Origin: Meghimatium bilineatum
Lineage: Eukaryota > Mollusca > Gastropoda > Stylommatophora > Philomycidae
Assembly (NCBI GenBank): GCA_034231615.1
Contig: CM067298.1
Coordinates: 36,152,127-36,216,126, forward strand
Direction: 5' to 3'
Length of the DNA stretch: 64,000 nucleotides
Shown here: positions 34,001 to 46,745 of the stretch, piece after piece
Layout of the letters: every line of letters starts with the position of its first letter
How positions within the stretch are numbered: the stretch's first letter is position 1
Notes under the pieces: generated by a model
What the model saw: the letters and a program-made list of their open reading frames with translations, nothing else
Told to the model about the DNA's origin: nothing
The model's database searches: none
Translations under genes and position numbers: made by a program

Positions 34001-34149
34001 TCATCATTGTATTCTGGACACGTCCTTTGGTGCTCCGATCTTCACTTGAGTGTATCCAATCATTACATGATGACTGACAGTTCAGTTATTTGTTGGTAAA
34101 CATTCTTCTACACCCAGAGTAACTTTTATTTCTGGCTAACACCATATTT

Positions 34150-34420
34150 CAATCCCAGTTTCTTGTTTTTGTGTACATTTAAAATGAATCATCACCCACA
34201 ATAATTGTATTTGTCTGTGTTGTTTCTTGTAAGGAGTTCAAAATGTCAGCATGATCCATTGCTCTACCAACAGACACAGTAGCAATGCAAACCAGCTGAT
34301 CTGCTATTTTATTGCTGTGAACACCTATGTGACCGGCACAAAATTGAAAGTAACACATTCCAACTACAACCACTCGACTGCATTAAGACCCTGTTCTCAA
34401 ATACAATCCATTTATGCCAA
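34150..34420 (-). mobile_element. LINE RNase H fragment, minus strand
   Basis: The minus frame 'FCAGHIGVHSNKIADQLVC' is the 'W.PGH.GV.GNE.AD.LA' end of the RNase H domain of a LINE, followed by 'AMDHADILNSLQETTQTNT'. The next domains are not preserved. Confidence 0.65.
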
Positions 34421-34899
34421 AAATGGATGTGCTAGTCCACAGGTGCAAACTCAAATGGTAACGCAATGTACTTCATGCTTCCAGGTGGAAATCACCTGAA
34501 CTTTCATGTTGGTTATTACAGAGCGAACGCAGAAGAAAAAGAAATGCAACTCATTTGAATTTTTCTGATCATACTCATTGTCACTAAGGATGCAGACATG
34601 AGTTGCCATCTATGTACTCATTCAGTTGAAGGTCTTTGTCATTGCCATAATCTCCATAGGTATGCTGCTTGTAATCACAGCAAAGGCGTCACTCACTTTT
34701 GTTGGTCTTCACCACGATTAAGTTGTGAAGGCCAAAGCACTACACACATATCAAACAACTGAACCATCCGTGTATATAATCACATTCCCTTCCTTGGAAT
34801 TCTCACTAATCAATGCCTACATCTTGGACACCTTTAGTTAGTGTTCATGTCTGACATTGTGTACATGTTGGTCCATTATGAAGATTCAATTTATGATTT

Positions 34900-35420
34900 G
34901 CATGCCTTTTGCATATCCAACACATCCAAAAAATCCTGAGCTATTACCCTTCAACGGATACCTTCACACTGTGGAATCATGGGAAATGAGAAAGCGGTTT
35001 CTGAACGTTTCTCAACAGGTAAGTGAAATGGAACAACACAGACATCCACTTTTCTACAAAAATAGCAAAAGAATAGCAAAAACAATAATCCATAACGCAT
35101 GCACTTCAAAGTGGAAGACAAGCCCGATGCAATAAATAATTTCCATAGATACTAACAGACCATGCTATTTTTTCTTAGAACAGGCCACTGCAGGCTGTTG
35201 GGTCACCTTTACTGACTGAGGATCTTATACACAGATCAAGAATCCAAAACCCCAAACACACACTTTAGTACTACACAACATACAAAGAGCAGAGACTGGA
35301 TTTGGCCAGAGGATACAGAATTGAAGTAAAAAAATATGAGGCAGCTGCTCTGACCTGAAGAAGACAGAAGACTTTGCCCTAACATGATTGCTGAATGCAG
35401 AAGATAATTTGCTTTTTGGT
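34900..35420 (+). mobile_element. LINE RNase H / C-terminal fragment, plus strand
   Basis: Forward frames give 'CGIMGNEKAVSERFSTG' (about 34970-35020), then 'NSKRIAKTIIHNACTSKWKT' (35070-35130). A 3' end with 'ggcagctgctctgacctgaa' is shared with 38540-38765. It is divergent from the minus fragment to its left. Confidence 0.55.
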
Positions 35421-36165
35421 TTCCATCAAGATAGATGTGTGTTTCAAGTTTGGTGTAAGTTCATAATTTAAGTTGGGTTTTTATATTATTGTCTCGATCT
35501 CTCTGTCCATATTTCCATCATTCAAACATAATTGATAGAGTTATGTGAAATTCTTTCTGGTAACCTCAACATTTAAATTGTAGTGGTTTCTGTCCTGCAT
35601 GACTACATTTAGTGTGATAGAACATAGAGAGATCTGATAAGTTTCTTAAAACTTAGAGATTCTTGCTAGCTATCACCAAATTCTTGCGTGTGAAAAATGA
35701 CCCAACTGTAGTCCACGTATTTATTAAGGTTCACTGTAGCACTTGTGTTTAACTAAAACCGACTTTTGTTTCTATCCCAGCAATGGTCCATTTTGGCATT
35801 TAACTCTTCTATGTGAATGTCAATAGTGCTTCACGCTCGTCATTATTTGTTGTGCTCGTAGTCTTGATAAAGACCTTTTGGTCTAAATATCAATGTGTGT
35901 GATATTATGTGTGTTTCCAGTGATTAACCTGCTCCTATCTTTGCCTGTTGGATTTCAGTTTTTCTGCAGTAAGTACATTATTGAATAGTCCATTTTGAAG
36001 ACTTCTATCATCTGAGAGCTACCCAAATATCCGTTTGAATACATATTTGTTTGTCTCATGCTTTGTATATACATTTTGTAAATGTTTGCTAGTCATATAA
36101 ATATGTGTACTGAAAGCATTCCAGACATGACTTTGTATGTCAATGGTTTCTAGATTTTTGTCATA

Positions 36166-37065
36166 TACGAGGCGTGTTCAAATGAAAACGGGACTTGTGG
36201 ATTTATTTAAAAAGTATCATACGCAATTTAATATTTTCAACGGAATTGAACAAAGCAACCACTTGTGAATAAGAATGCACCTGGGTTCATCAGAAGAAAT
36301 CTCCGTATGCATTTAGGCAAGCATCCCACTGTTTAGGTAGACGTCGAATGCCGTCCGAGAAAAAGTTGCGTGGCTGTTCTCTGAACCATGTGGTCACCGC
36401 TGTCTTCACGTCTGCGTCGCTGTTGAATCGCTGTCCCTTTAGTGCTTTCTTCAACGGTCCGAACAAATGGAAATCACACGGGGATAAATCGGGACTATAG
36501 GCTGGGTGATGAAGAACTTCCCAATTCTTCTTTGCCAATGTTTCCTGCACAATTTTTGCGACGTGCGGACGAGCGTTGTCGTGGAGAAGAATCACACCTT
36601 GAGAAAGTCTGCCTGGTCGCTTAGCCTTGATGGTCAGTCAGTACTGCTTTATCAAGCACGGCTATGGCTTCTTCTGTTGCAACAATATGCGCCTGACCTG
36701 GCCGTGCAAGATCTGCCGTTAACTCACGTCCGTCTTTAAACATACGCACCCACTCCATCACTCTGGTCCTCGACAAACATTTGTCACCATATGCTGCCTT
36801 CATTCTCCGATGAATGTCTACTGCTTGACATCCTTCAAATGAAAGAAACTGGATCACAGCACGCTGATTCACTTTGGTCGGGTTCGGAATCACACCCGCC
36901 ATATTGTTAACAGTCTTCTGCAGCACATATGCATGCTGGGAAGATGAACACGTGACCGTATGTCAATTATTGGATACTCATTACTAGTGCAAAATGTCAT
37001 CAATATCAGTGCGCTCTATCACGCGTGGTGTAACAAGTCCCGTTTTCATTTGAACACGCCTCGTA
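36166..37065 (-). mobile_element. Mariner transposon with perfect 30-bp inverted repeats
   Basis: The 896-bp element (36168-37063) has ends that are exact reverse complements over 30 bp (cgaggcgtgttcaaatgaaa...) and TA on both sides. Identical ends suggest recent movement. It is shorter than a full mariner (about 1.3 kb) because the middle of the transposase gene is gone. Confidence 0.93.
36290..36926 (-). pseudogene. Mariner transposase, centrally deleted
   Basis: The N-terminal frame (36621-36926) carries the first helix-turn-helix: MAGVIPNPTKVNQRAVIQFL, EGCQAVDIHRRM, SRTRVMEWVRMFKDGRE. It then stops soon after VLTDHQG. The C-terminal frame (36290 to about 36612) begins AKRPGRLSQGVILLHDNARP and runs through YSPDLSPCDFHLFGPLKKAL to YGDFF. 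Between HDN and SPCD there are 34 residues, the mariner D34D spacing. The segment with the first catalytic Asp is missing and the two halves are in different frames, so this copy is non-autonomous. Confidence 0.88.
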
Positions 37066-37239
37066 CATTGATATGTCCTGATAGGATTTGCTACTAACAT
37101 ATTCATTGCATGAGATATTTGCCTCAGAAGTAAAGAATCTATTAATATCTTGGTTTCTTGAATCTATGGTAGAGAGGGGGATGGAAGGGAGGAATTACAT
37201 GTCAAAATAAGGGAAATGGGGCAAAAGGTTTGGATGTGT

Positions 37240-37840
37240 TGATTAAATCATGAACGATACAGAGTTTGATATCTTGGTATGGTTATCTCGGGCTCCATAT
37301 ATGTAATAAAATCAAAATGAGACTCAGGAAATGAGATCAATCTAAGACTTAAGATGCTGAAGGCTGCCATGTCAAGGTTGAATATTATTTGGATAGGTAA
37401 GATTACAATAAAGATCAATCTATTCATATCGCTAGTGCTAAGTATAGGGACCTACTTGTATACGGATGTTAAAGTTGAGTTGAACACTCAATGCAGACAC
37501 AGAAAGAAGGATTCAGGCTGTTGAAAGCAAGTGCTACAGATGTTTGATAAAAATTAGCTATATAGAATACAAGACAAATATAATTGTCCAGCAGCAAATA
37601 AATTTGCAGGTTATCAAGAACCACTTTTGACAGTGATGAAAAGGTGTAAACATGTATGGTTTGGATAAGTAATGAGACATGACTCACTTTCTAAAATTAT
37701 TTTGCAAGGAAAAGTCGAGGAGAGGAGGACATAAATTCCTGGAAGGATAACCTCAAGGAATGGCCTGGGCATTATTTTTCTACACTCCTCCAAATGGCTG
37801 ATGATAGTTGTTTGGAGAACATTTTATGTGCTGTCTCCAG
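37240..37840 (+). mobile_element. RTE-type LINE 3' relic
   Basis: Forward frames show 'LRLKMLKAAMSRLN', 'INLFISLVLSIGTYLYG', 'CYRCLIKISYIEYKTNI' and 'KIILQGKVEERRT' with many frame changes. These are the post-palm and thumb region and basic tail of a LINE RT. It is truncated at the 5' end. Confidence 0.6.
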
Positions 37841-37964
37841 TGTGGCACTCCTACGACTGATCGATTATGGGTCTTTTTATTAGTATGAAATCTTGATCTC
37901 TGTGAGGATTTTTCTGTCCTGACATAATCTATTTAGAAGTCAGTAGATATCATATGCATGTGTG

Positions 37965-38222
37965 ATGCAAGGGCCTGAAAGGGGAGCAAAGATAGCAACT
38001 ATGTTATACCTGCATGTTATAGGAGGTGACTAAGAGGTTTGTGAGGTGGAGTTGGCTGTCCAATTCCATAGAGGTTCAAAGTGACCCAGAAACCATGCTG
38101 AATTCAGATTGATCATACAGAAAGTCGCAGCTATCACAGCTAAGCTGTAAACCATAGCACAACAACACATTCTGAGGACTTCATCTGCAGGATTTTGAGA
38201 ACAAATGCAGATGAAGAGGAAA
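37965..38222 (+). repeat. SINE-like repeat family A, left arm of an inverted pair
   Basis: Reads gggcctgaaaggggagcaaa to a gaacaaatgcagatgaagag tail. It faces the inverted copy at 38270-38535 across about 50 bp, tail to tail. Confidence 0.8.
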
Positions 38223-38269
38223 TAGAAATAAAAAAGAGGATTTATTAATATGCAACAATAAACCATCTT

Positions 38270-38535
38270 CTGCGTTCGTTCTTAAACTCCTGCAGTTTAG
38301 CAGGATGTAGTCAGGAGAACAGAATGCATTGTGACATGACTTACAACTTGGCTGCGATATCTGCACCTTTAGGCTTTACACATCTGACTTCAGCATGGTT
38401 TCTGGGACACTTTGACCTATAGGATGTAATAGCCAACTCCACCCTCAAAAAACCTCATTGGTCACCTCCTTTGACATGCATGGCAGGTAACAATGTTGAC
38501 ATTCTTTGCTTTTTTTCAGGTCCTGGCAACACATG
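38270..38535 (-). repeat. SINE-like repeat family A, right arm of an inverted pair
   Basis: Reverse complement of the family: starts tcttctgcgttcgttcttaa (tail) and ends ttttttcaggtcctggcaac (head). It includes 'cagcatggtttctgggacac' and 'gtcacctcctttgacatgca'. Confidence 0.8.
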
Positions 38536-38539
38536 ATAA

Positions 38540-38765
38540 GACTCATCTTTAAACTTAGAACTGACCACTGCAGACTGGGCACCTATACTGGATCAGGGTG
38601 ACTCACACAAATGAATCTACATGTTGAACACTTCAAGACTGTTCAGACTTCAATGAACTATGAAACAAAACATGGTCACACTGGACTGAGCGGAAGTAAA
38701 AACTTTGGGTCAGCCGCTCTGACCCCAAGAAGACTGGGAGCTTTGTCCTGATCTAGCAAGGCCAA
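38540..38765 (+). mobile_element. LINE ORF2 C-terminal/3' end fragment
   Basis: Forward frame 'LRTDHCRLGTYTGSG' resembles 'LRTGHCRLN.YLHRIG' of CR1/Jockey-like LINEs. It is followed by a 3' segment 'gtcagccgctctgaccccaa', which is also present at 35330-35370. Confidence 0.55.
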
Positions 38766-39039
38766 AAGAATCAGAATTCAAAAAAATTTATTGACTTGCC
38801 AGAATGGCTAGTGAGTCAAAGTGGTAGTTATCAACAATAGCTAAATCTTCTGTCTATTAAGCTGAAAATCAATAGCTGTCTGTCTTTATCGTTTAGAGAA
38901 CATTTAGAATTCATGTTGTGTGAATGCTCTTACAAGTACTTAATCAGTCTGTCTAATTCGGGAGAGGAACCCTTGATTGGCAATACAATATTATTAGTCA
39001 CTTACATCCTATAGCAAGACTATAAAAGCGAGTACTGTA

Positions 39040-39310
39040 AAGTTCCATTATAATGATGTGGTCTTGACCAAACAGAATTTGCTATATACAATAAAAAAAA
39101 TTAAAAAAAACAATGGAAATAGTTTTATAAATGTACTGTAAGCCTATACTACAGTTAAATCCAATTATAACAATTTGATCTGGATAGATGAAATATTTAT
39201 GTAATAACAAAAATTCGCTATATACAGTATAAACAATAAAAAATAAATATAACTGGGAATTTGTTAAAAATGTATAAACTATTGAGAGATTCTATTGTAA
39301 ACATATCACT
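39040..39310. repeat. Copy/copies of the 'aattcgctatatacagtata' MITE
   Basis: Contains 'cagttaaatccaattataac', 'aaattcgctatatacagtat' and 'attgagagattctattgtaa', all shared with 42930-43100. The left part (39040-39115) looks like a second, partial unit. Confidence 0.55.
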
Positions 39311-39879
39311 TATATGAGAATTCTTGACAACAGGAAGCTGGTTTGAACGCATTATGTTTATTTCTCATAGCACTAAAGAATTATCATAATAATATATGGT
39401 ATCTTAGTCGCTGAACAAAATGTGGGGCGCATTTAAAGTTTTAAGAACTTTGTAGGATTGGGCACATCTGAAGGAGAAGTGTGATTAAGCAGTGAACCAT
39501 CATTGTTCATTGAAACATATCTTGTATAGGACATTGATATTAAACTATTGTTTAACTTTTTGGTGCCATTAATTCAATAATTTTGCCAGTACAATGTAGA
39601 TGATCAGCTTTCAAACTAAGAGCAAGTTCAAACGGGGTGTGTTTGTGAGATATGCTGACTGTTCCACAGATCTGATCAGTATGTATATCCCTTGACATTT
39701 ACTGGGGCTGAGGGAGACTGAGTACCTATGGGTTTTTCCGGAGTGCAATGATGTTGTTTAACAACCAATAAAATAAGAACAGGTGAACAACATAAATTGT
39801 TCTCATTGTTGTATAATAACTAATTAATTCTTTGTTGACCATATTAATACACCAAAATGCAGTATTACCGGTACTATCA

Positions 39880-40480
39880 ATGATGCGAAATGAAATCAAG
39901 TGGATAAAGTCAAGTACCTTGGCACCATTTTAACATTAGATGGTCTTTGTTCCACTGAGATCACAAGCAGAATAGCACAGGCCAAACAACATTAACAAAA
40001 AAATTAGAAATATTCTATGCAATGGAGTAATATCAATGTATACGCAAGTTCGAGTGCTAGGATATTATATTGAGCCAATCCTTTTTTATGGATGCTGAGC
40101 ATGGACAGTAAATAAGAGTGCCTAAGATAAACTGGAGGAAAATGAGATGTAGTTTTTAAGAAGAATGATGAAAATTCCATGGACTTCAAAGAAAACTAAT
40201 GCAGAAGTTCTCAGAGATGCTGGGGTTAAATGACAAGTTATAACGAAAATTAGAAACAGAAAATCAAGATTTTTAGGGCATGTGATTAGAAAAGTAAATT
40301 TCTAACATTTAGTAATTTCCAGAAAGATCAAGGGGACAGGGGAAGACAGAGAGAATTTCTGGATGGGTTGACACTGTGGCACAAAAAGAAACCACTAACA
40401 ACTTATTAACAACACGAGACGGAGAGTTGTGGAGAAGCATGATTGCCTAAGCCACTAGGCATGGCACTTGATTGACCATT
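39880..40480 (+). mobile_element. LINE reverse-transcriptase 3' relic (second LINE lineage)
   Basis: Forward frames with stops: 'VDKVKYLGTILTLDGLCSTE', 'ITSRIAQAKTT', 'VLGYYIEPILFYGC.AWTV', 'FLRRMMKIPWTSKKTNAEVL' and 'KSRFLGHVIRK'. The words are those of a LINE RT from the thumb onward. The lineage differs from the RTE-like copies at 5.9 and 55.8 kb. Confidence 0.72.
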
Positions 40481-40789
40481 CCATAGATTTATAAGTTAAT
40501 CATGAATCAGGCATATGTTAATAATTCATAGATCTCAACCAATATGAAATTTTCATATTGATACGGATTTCAGAAGGAAAAAAATTAATATTTTTATAAG
40601 AAAGGTCATTTGGTGTTAAAACTCTTTCTGCCAGTAAAAATGCATATATCTTTGCAGATAGACTTCTATTTCAGACGTATCCATGATTATTCACTCTTGC
40701 AGATATGCTATCTAAATTTGCTTTGTTTGGACCGTAAATGAATTAGTATTATCTTATTTAGCTGTTTAAACTTTAGAAACCTGGTTAAC

Positions 40790-41720
40790 AAAATGAAATC
40801 CTCCTGGTACTGTGTCATTAGACGCATGTAACATATTTATTTTAAATTTAAATTCGAACAAGGTAGGTTCAACATTTCTGAAATTAGAAAAAAATGGCTT
40901 CATCTTCAACTAGTAATAGAGATCAAAGATTTAGCAAATATCTGGCTTTATTATTCTTTGAGTGTTATAATTAGAGATATTATTTCAAATGATGTTTCGG
41001 AAAACAACATTGTTTTCGATTTTGACAGTGGAGATTACCGACTTGTTGAAAATCTGAAAAGAAATAGGCATAGATCTAATCTAGTAAGGGAAAAATCAGT
41101 GACTTTTGTGTGGCATATGAATTGTGTCATGGTGAATTTTTCTGACTCTACACCATTCAGTGCCAGACTTCCCATTTATTACAAATATTCCAAAATAGTG
41201 GAGCTGGTTTTTAGATTGATTCAATGCTGATAATTGAGAGTGAAATGATTTTTCTTATGGTCTGTTTACAAATAATTAAAAATGGAAATGTAGCTGGTGA
41301 TATCCAGTTGATAATGACTCTTATTCAGACTTTTTAGTAATAGCAATAAAACAGACTGAGAATCAGATACAGAACTTGACCATGATTCAAGTAATGGTTT
41401 AGGTTGATACAAGATAGTTAAGTTCTATGGTCGAATAATGAGTGATGGATATTCGCATTGAAAATGGGAGCATGGTACTATTATTTCTAAACAAAATCAT
41501 TCATATAATAACTGTAAATAAAACCTTTTTGATAAAATATTGATATAAACAATATTGTAAATTTTATTCTGAATGTCTACAAGTTCAAGCCCTAATGTTG
41601 ATTGATTTTTAAATGATTTCCTAAATTGATCACTAGCAAACATAAAAAAAGTACATAGCAGTGAAAAACACTTGAATGAAAAAGGTGTGCAGGTGAAAGT
41701 GTTCAATTGTCTGCAGTATC
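40790..41720. other. Unassigned stretch with a 90-codon frame
   Basis: A + frame (40958-41230) is open, with 'NNIVFDFDSGDYRLVENLK' and many polar residues. I do not recognise it. It could be a decayed transposase N-terminus. No splice-supported host exon was seen. Confidence 0.3.
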
Positions 41721-42244
41721 TGTATCAAGGGTATGAAGGATACATTTTTTTTCAGACTCAAATCCATTACAATATTAACTCATATGCACTAAGATGCAAC
41801 AACTGGCATTAAGTCACACTGTTCTCTTGAAAAGATGGTATATCCTCCATCTTTATATTGAATCCTAATAATATTATGGTAGAACAGGGAAACCCTTCTG
41901 AAGATGAATATCAATTTGGCTAATACTCAATAGTCCTATGTCTACATGTTTGATGTGGTTGAACTCTTGAAATGTATTACTTACTGATACAGAAATCACA
42001 GTACATGATTTACCTTCAAGGTAATATAATCACAGTTTAGATAAACAGAAAAGCAGTAAATGAAATAAATATGAAAATGAATATCAATGGCTGTTTAGCA
42101 CTCATTCAACAGCACATACTCATTTAGTGAAATAGTTATTACATGAACATCATCACACAATTCAAGTCCACCAACTGTTGTGAGTTGCACATCTTTGGAC
42201 ATATTAGCAAGCTAAATGAATCCAAGCCATCAGATATTTCTTAT

Positions 42245-42605
42245 GTGTTATTTTGGTCCAAAAGAGGAGCATAGAATAGGAAGACTGTGACTTGCCATGA
42301 GACTACAGAGGTTTTATGGTGGAGTCAGCTGTCCAACCCTATGGGTCAAAATAACAGAAAAGCCATGCTTATGTAGGTTGTCAGGTAAAGAAAAACATAT
42401 TGCAGCCAACATGTAAACCATGACACAGCACATTCCATTTTTTATACTACAAATTGCAACCACTGGAGTTTGAGAATGAAGGCGGAAGACCTTTCTCAAA
42501 AGTTCGTAATTACATCGCACTGTAAACTATGACAACATATTCCATTCTCTGGACTATATCCTACTAACCAGCAGGAGTATGAGAGTGAATGCAAAAGACT
42601 TTTCC
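42245..42605 (+). repeat. SINE-like repeat family A plus a partial second copy
   Basis: One diverged copy (42245-42510: 'ggtccaaaagaggagcatag' ... 'gtaaaccatgacacagcaca') is followed at 42520-42605 by a repeat of the 3' quarter only ('tgtaaactatgacaacatat', 'ctatatcctactaaccagca'). Confidence 0.7.
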
Positions 42606-42929
42606 CATATTTGTGTAATTACATCTAGCATACATATTTAATTCTGAGCTCAATTACAAATATATATTTGATTCTCTGAGTTCACAAAAGGAACAGATAT
42701 TTTTCAGTTATACAAGTCTCTTTGGTTAAGTTATCAGTGTGCATTTTCATACCAAAAAATTGCCTACTGTGACCTAGTTTTCCCTGATGAGGACTCGGCA
42801 ATTAATGAGAATGTCATCTTGAGACTGGAAGAATGTAGCATAAAAAACGCAATGATATTGTAGGACAATTGCATGATTGAATATGATGTGTAGGGCTATA
42901 TAGTCAGCAGGCCAATAGAGTTATATACA

Positions 42930-43100
42930 GTCAAATTCGATTAAAACAACTTAGTCCTTACTGATGAAATATTTATATCATAACTGAAATTCTCTATATA
43001 CAGTATAAACAATAAAGAACAAAAATAATTAGGGATTTTTAAAAGTTGTTAAATAGGGAAATTTATTATAAACATAGAGGGATTCCACTATACAATTTAG
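42930..43100. repeat. MITE copy with 'tatacagtcaaattcg' end
   Basis: Left end tacagtcaaattcgattaaa, right end tagagggattccactatac. The reverse complement of the right end resembles the left end and the ends of the element at 31792-31975. Confidence 0.55.
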
Positions 43101-43534
43101 GGGCCTATATACGCTCTTCCCCATCTGCTGATAGAGACTGAGCACTTGTGGATCAGCCTCAAGTGGACTATAGTTGCTTCTGTTATCTAAAACATTAGTA
43201 AAGAAATATTGTTCATTCACAGAAATATGCAGTAATGATTAATTATGAGCAGTTTCTCTGGAATTGTTGAATGTGATATGTGAACATATACTCTATTTCT
43301 GATCTGAATAACAAGTTTATTTGGACTCAGTAACTAAAGAAATTCTGAAAATGTTCTACCAAATGTAGTAAAAAACAAAACATGAAATGAGATTAACATT
43401 TCTGAATAAAAACAAAAATTAATTCTAACTGGCAACAATGAAGATCCCTAATGAAATAACCTACTAAACTCTAGCCCAATTTATGACAATGTCCTAATCG
43501 CTTTATATTTGTTACAACTTGTCTTCATTCGCCA

Positions 43535-44090
43535 ATGTGGTAGCCGTGGCCTCGATTTCTAGATCAGGGTGCAAATAGTCCTACCCTAAAGTGTGACTAA
43601 GGCAAGTTGGGGGATAGGCTGGCAACTTGTGAAAAAAATCATCGTTGTGATTGCATGTTTTATCTAGATTTCTACCTTTGGCTTTGATAAATGGTCCCAA
43701 TGGATGATGAAGAAATGCAGGCCAGTGACCATTGCTCCTTTGTGGTAAACTTCTAGGTGGCAAGGAATGCTAGATGTAACAGCACTGCAGAGGAGTTAAC
43801 AGATCTGACAGAAGAATGGTAAACTAGTTGGTCCAGAAGTGTATGCTATGCTCCTGGCAGGAGGTGATGATACTGGAATACTGCCACATTGGAACATCTG
43901 CCTTCAGGGATTAAACATTCATTTATAAACCCTTCTAACACAACCATGCCTTTGAGACAACAAACCTTATATGAGTTTGCATGTTACCTTGGTTAGTCAA
44001 CTGAGAACGACCTGTGCTTTTGTCAGAAAGGCTATGGGCTGTGAAGAAATACCTACTCACAACTAAAGTGATTACTTACCATGATCATAG
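43535..44090 (+). repeat. Mid-size dispersed repeat family B, copy 3
   Basis: Most complete copy, from tggtagccgtggcctcgatt to cacaactaaagtgattactt, with 'aaggcaagttgggggatagg', 'gaagaaatgcaggccagtga' and 'aaccatgcctttgagacaac'. Confidence 0.78.
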
Positions 44091-44224
44091 GCCTATTGCC
44101 TTAAGCTTTAAATTTATATGACCTTAGCTGACTACCAGTAAATTTATTCATTAACTGTCAACTTTTGAAATGGTGGATAAGACATTATTTAGATTTCTTG
44201 TTAGTATTTTACATTATTATTATT

Positions 44225-44445
44225 TTTAATAGACACGACGGCATGGAGAGAGTGTTACTGGAGGGGATGATAGAAGGCAACAGGGGCAAAGACAGACCAA
44301 GACGCCGTTGGACAAAAGACATTCAAGAATGCCTGCGCATGTCACTGAAAGATGCAGGACAACTTGCTCAAGGCCGCGGAGAATTCAGGAGATCCATAGG
44401 AAAGACTATGTTCTGGAAAAAATATGTCACTTGATGATGATGATT
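44225..44445 (+). mobile_element. LINE ORF2 C-terminus, well preserved
   Basis: Open forward frame reads MERVLLEGMIEGNRGKDRPR, RRWTKDIQECLRMSLKDAGQ, LAQGRGEFRRSIGKTMFWKK then YVT and stops. It matches the 'ERVLEGMVEGKRGRGRPRRRW' tail common to invertebrate LINEs. A TGATGATGATG tail follows. Only the last 70 or so codons are present. Confidence 0.75.
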
Positions 44446-44464
44446 TTAAATTCTATATTCCCTC

Positions 44465-44660
44465 ATGTGTAAACTGGGTCTGAAATGGTAGCAAAAAAGA
44501 GTAACTCTGTGAGCTGTCATGCAGTTTGAAAACATGACAAGGTGACTAAAGAAGTTGTGCACGGGGTTGAATATTCTACCTCGTGATCTCTAATGAAAAC
44601 ACATATGTTGGACTGTTTGGAAAGAATAAACCTTTTATCTGAAGCATGCCTCAAGATTTC
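44465..44660 (+). repeat. Possible degenerate family A copy
   Basis: Weak match: 'gtctgaaatggtagcaaaaa', 'gacaaggtgactaaagaagt' and 'ctctaatgaaaacacatatgttgg' follow family A order loosely. Low confidence. Confidence 0.35.
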
Positions 44661-45204
44661 AAGAAAGTTACAACAAAGTCTTCCCTAAAGTAGAAGACTG
44701 TCTAACTCATGGTATTGTAACCTACATCTACATTGAGTAAGACAGCCATGGGTGTAGAAGATGCCCATCTCCTGACATTTCACACGAATATTTGATCAAC
44801 AGTCTTCTGGAAAGTGAATGAATAGAAAATCTAGAAGCACTTCTTGGCATCAGAAGTGCACTGAGATACACTAAACTAGAGTTGAATATAGAACTGCACA
44901 ACACAGGAAGTGAGCAACAAACTTGCTCTTGTGCTGGGTTAGAAGAATACATAAAAATGATCTTCTAAATTACTGAATAGAGAAAATTTATCTTGAGCTC
45001 AACTAGATAAATGGAAAATTCATTTGCATCTCCATGTAGTAGAGGATGAGAAAAATAGCTCTGTGGGATTGGGTGTCATAATGTACCTGAACACATATGT
45101 AATTGATCAGAAATGGTCACTTATGCTGATGCCCAGAAATGTACAGAATAGTACCTGATCATCTAAAATGTATGGAGTAGGATAACTGTATTATAACATT
45201 TTAT

Positions 45205-45400
45205 ATTTTCAATCTATCTGCAGATATCAACTGGAGATCCACATCCATAAGCCCAAAACCGATTTGGTACATAAACACAGTCCTCCAGTGATTCTATCTC
45301 TAGCGATGTGCATGAGTGATAAAAACAAAGATCTGTCCTGTCCTTAATGTTGTCTGTCCATGATTTTCTTTGTCCTTCTCTGCTTAATTCATTCACATAT
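45205..45400 (-). mobile_element. LINE ORF2 tail fragment
   Basis: Minus frame MNELSREGQRKSWTDNIKDR followed by TDL, the 'GRQRKSW.DNIKEWT' motif of LINE C-termini, then degenerate sequence. Confidence 0.5.
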
Positions 45401-46424
45401 TACTGCCTCTTGCAGTATTCGTTTTTGACAAGGAATCATGTCAGCATACATGATCAAACGATGCAAGCTTTAATCTTTTGGACCTGTATGCACCTATATT
45501 GGATCTATGTTATATTTCTTACATACACAATTTTCTTGTTTCATTATAGGAGATGCACATAATTCATCTGTAACATGTATTCGAAGGCATGTAATCATCT
45601 CTCCATGTCTGCAGTGAGTGTGCATTTTTCACAATCACACAGCACAAAAGAAAGCGCTAATGAGTTATATAAATTTGTGGGGCCCTATTTTTATTTTAAC
45701 TTTGATGTTGCTATCCAAAATGATGATTGCCTGCACATTTTAAGGTGAAGTTTCATAATTCTACAGAGATGGATACATGATATGTTAAAATTGATGATTG
45801 GCTGCACGATGTAAACAATGTGATAGATGAGGTAACTAGGTTGTTATAAAGGGAATTCTGTATTAAATGTGGTGTAAGTAGGAGTGTGAACCTGTGAGGC
45901 AGAATGAGGAGTGTATATTAACCACCAAGCCATGGAAGTCACTATCATGCATTCCCTTCAACATCTGCTGAAAGAGAATGAGCACCTGTTGGTTTGCCCT
46001 GAGTGTGAAGAAGTCTATTCAAAATCAATAATTGTACAAAGTGAAAAATGTCAGTTCAACTGGGTAACATTCACACTTATACAGTATAGACTATATATAA
46101 GTAAGTGATGTAATATCTTCACTCTGAGCAAATTGTATTTCTTTGCTAAAAAAACATAACAAAATACATTTGTATTCATAATCATACACATATTTAAAAT
46201 ATTTTTCCTCATTTTTCCAACCTCTAAAAAAATGCAAGAGTATGGTGTTAATTGACTGACTGTTATGTGCTGACATTCACGGGAAACAAAATGGATTATC
46301 TGCTAGATAGAGGTTTGCTGCATCGAAATAAGTGTATAATGTAATAAAATGTAGTAAGCCTATCTGTTTCTTAGATTTTTGTGACATATTTTCAAAATAT
46401 TTTAGACTTATAAAACATACTAGG

Positions 46425-46426
<2 letters not shown>

Positions 46427-46478
<52 letters not shown>
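46427..46478. repeat. (TA)n microsatellite
   Basis: Uninterrupted TA tract of about 52 bp; the longest TA tract in the window. Confidence 0.95.
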
Positions 46479-46482
<4 letters not shown>

Positions 46483-46745
46483 TGGCCATACATACAATAT
46501 AGCAGATAGCAATGTAAACTGGAATTCAATAATACACTTGTGTCTGGTTAGTCTATTTCCATGTATTTTTCTGTGGAAGTGCTTGATCAATTCTAATTCA
46601 TCTTTTTCTGCTATACAGCCTACATTGGTCATGCTATATACCCGGTAATAATTTGCACCAACAGACAACCATATATCCTTATATTATCTTAGAAAGTATA
46701 GGAGGCTCTGTGACAAAAAAGTACAAAGCATGTTTAGTATGGACA

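Noticed and set aside
40958..41230. Possible piggyBac/host exon
   Set aside because: No diagnostic motif; kept only as unassigned sequence.
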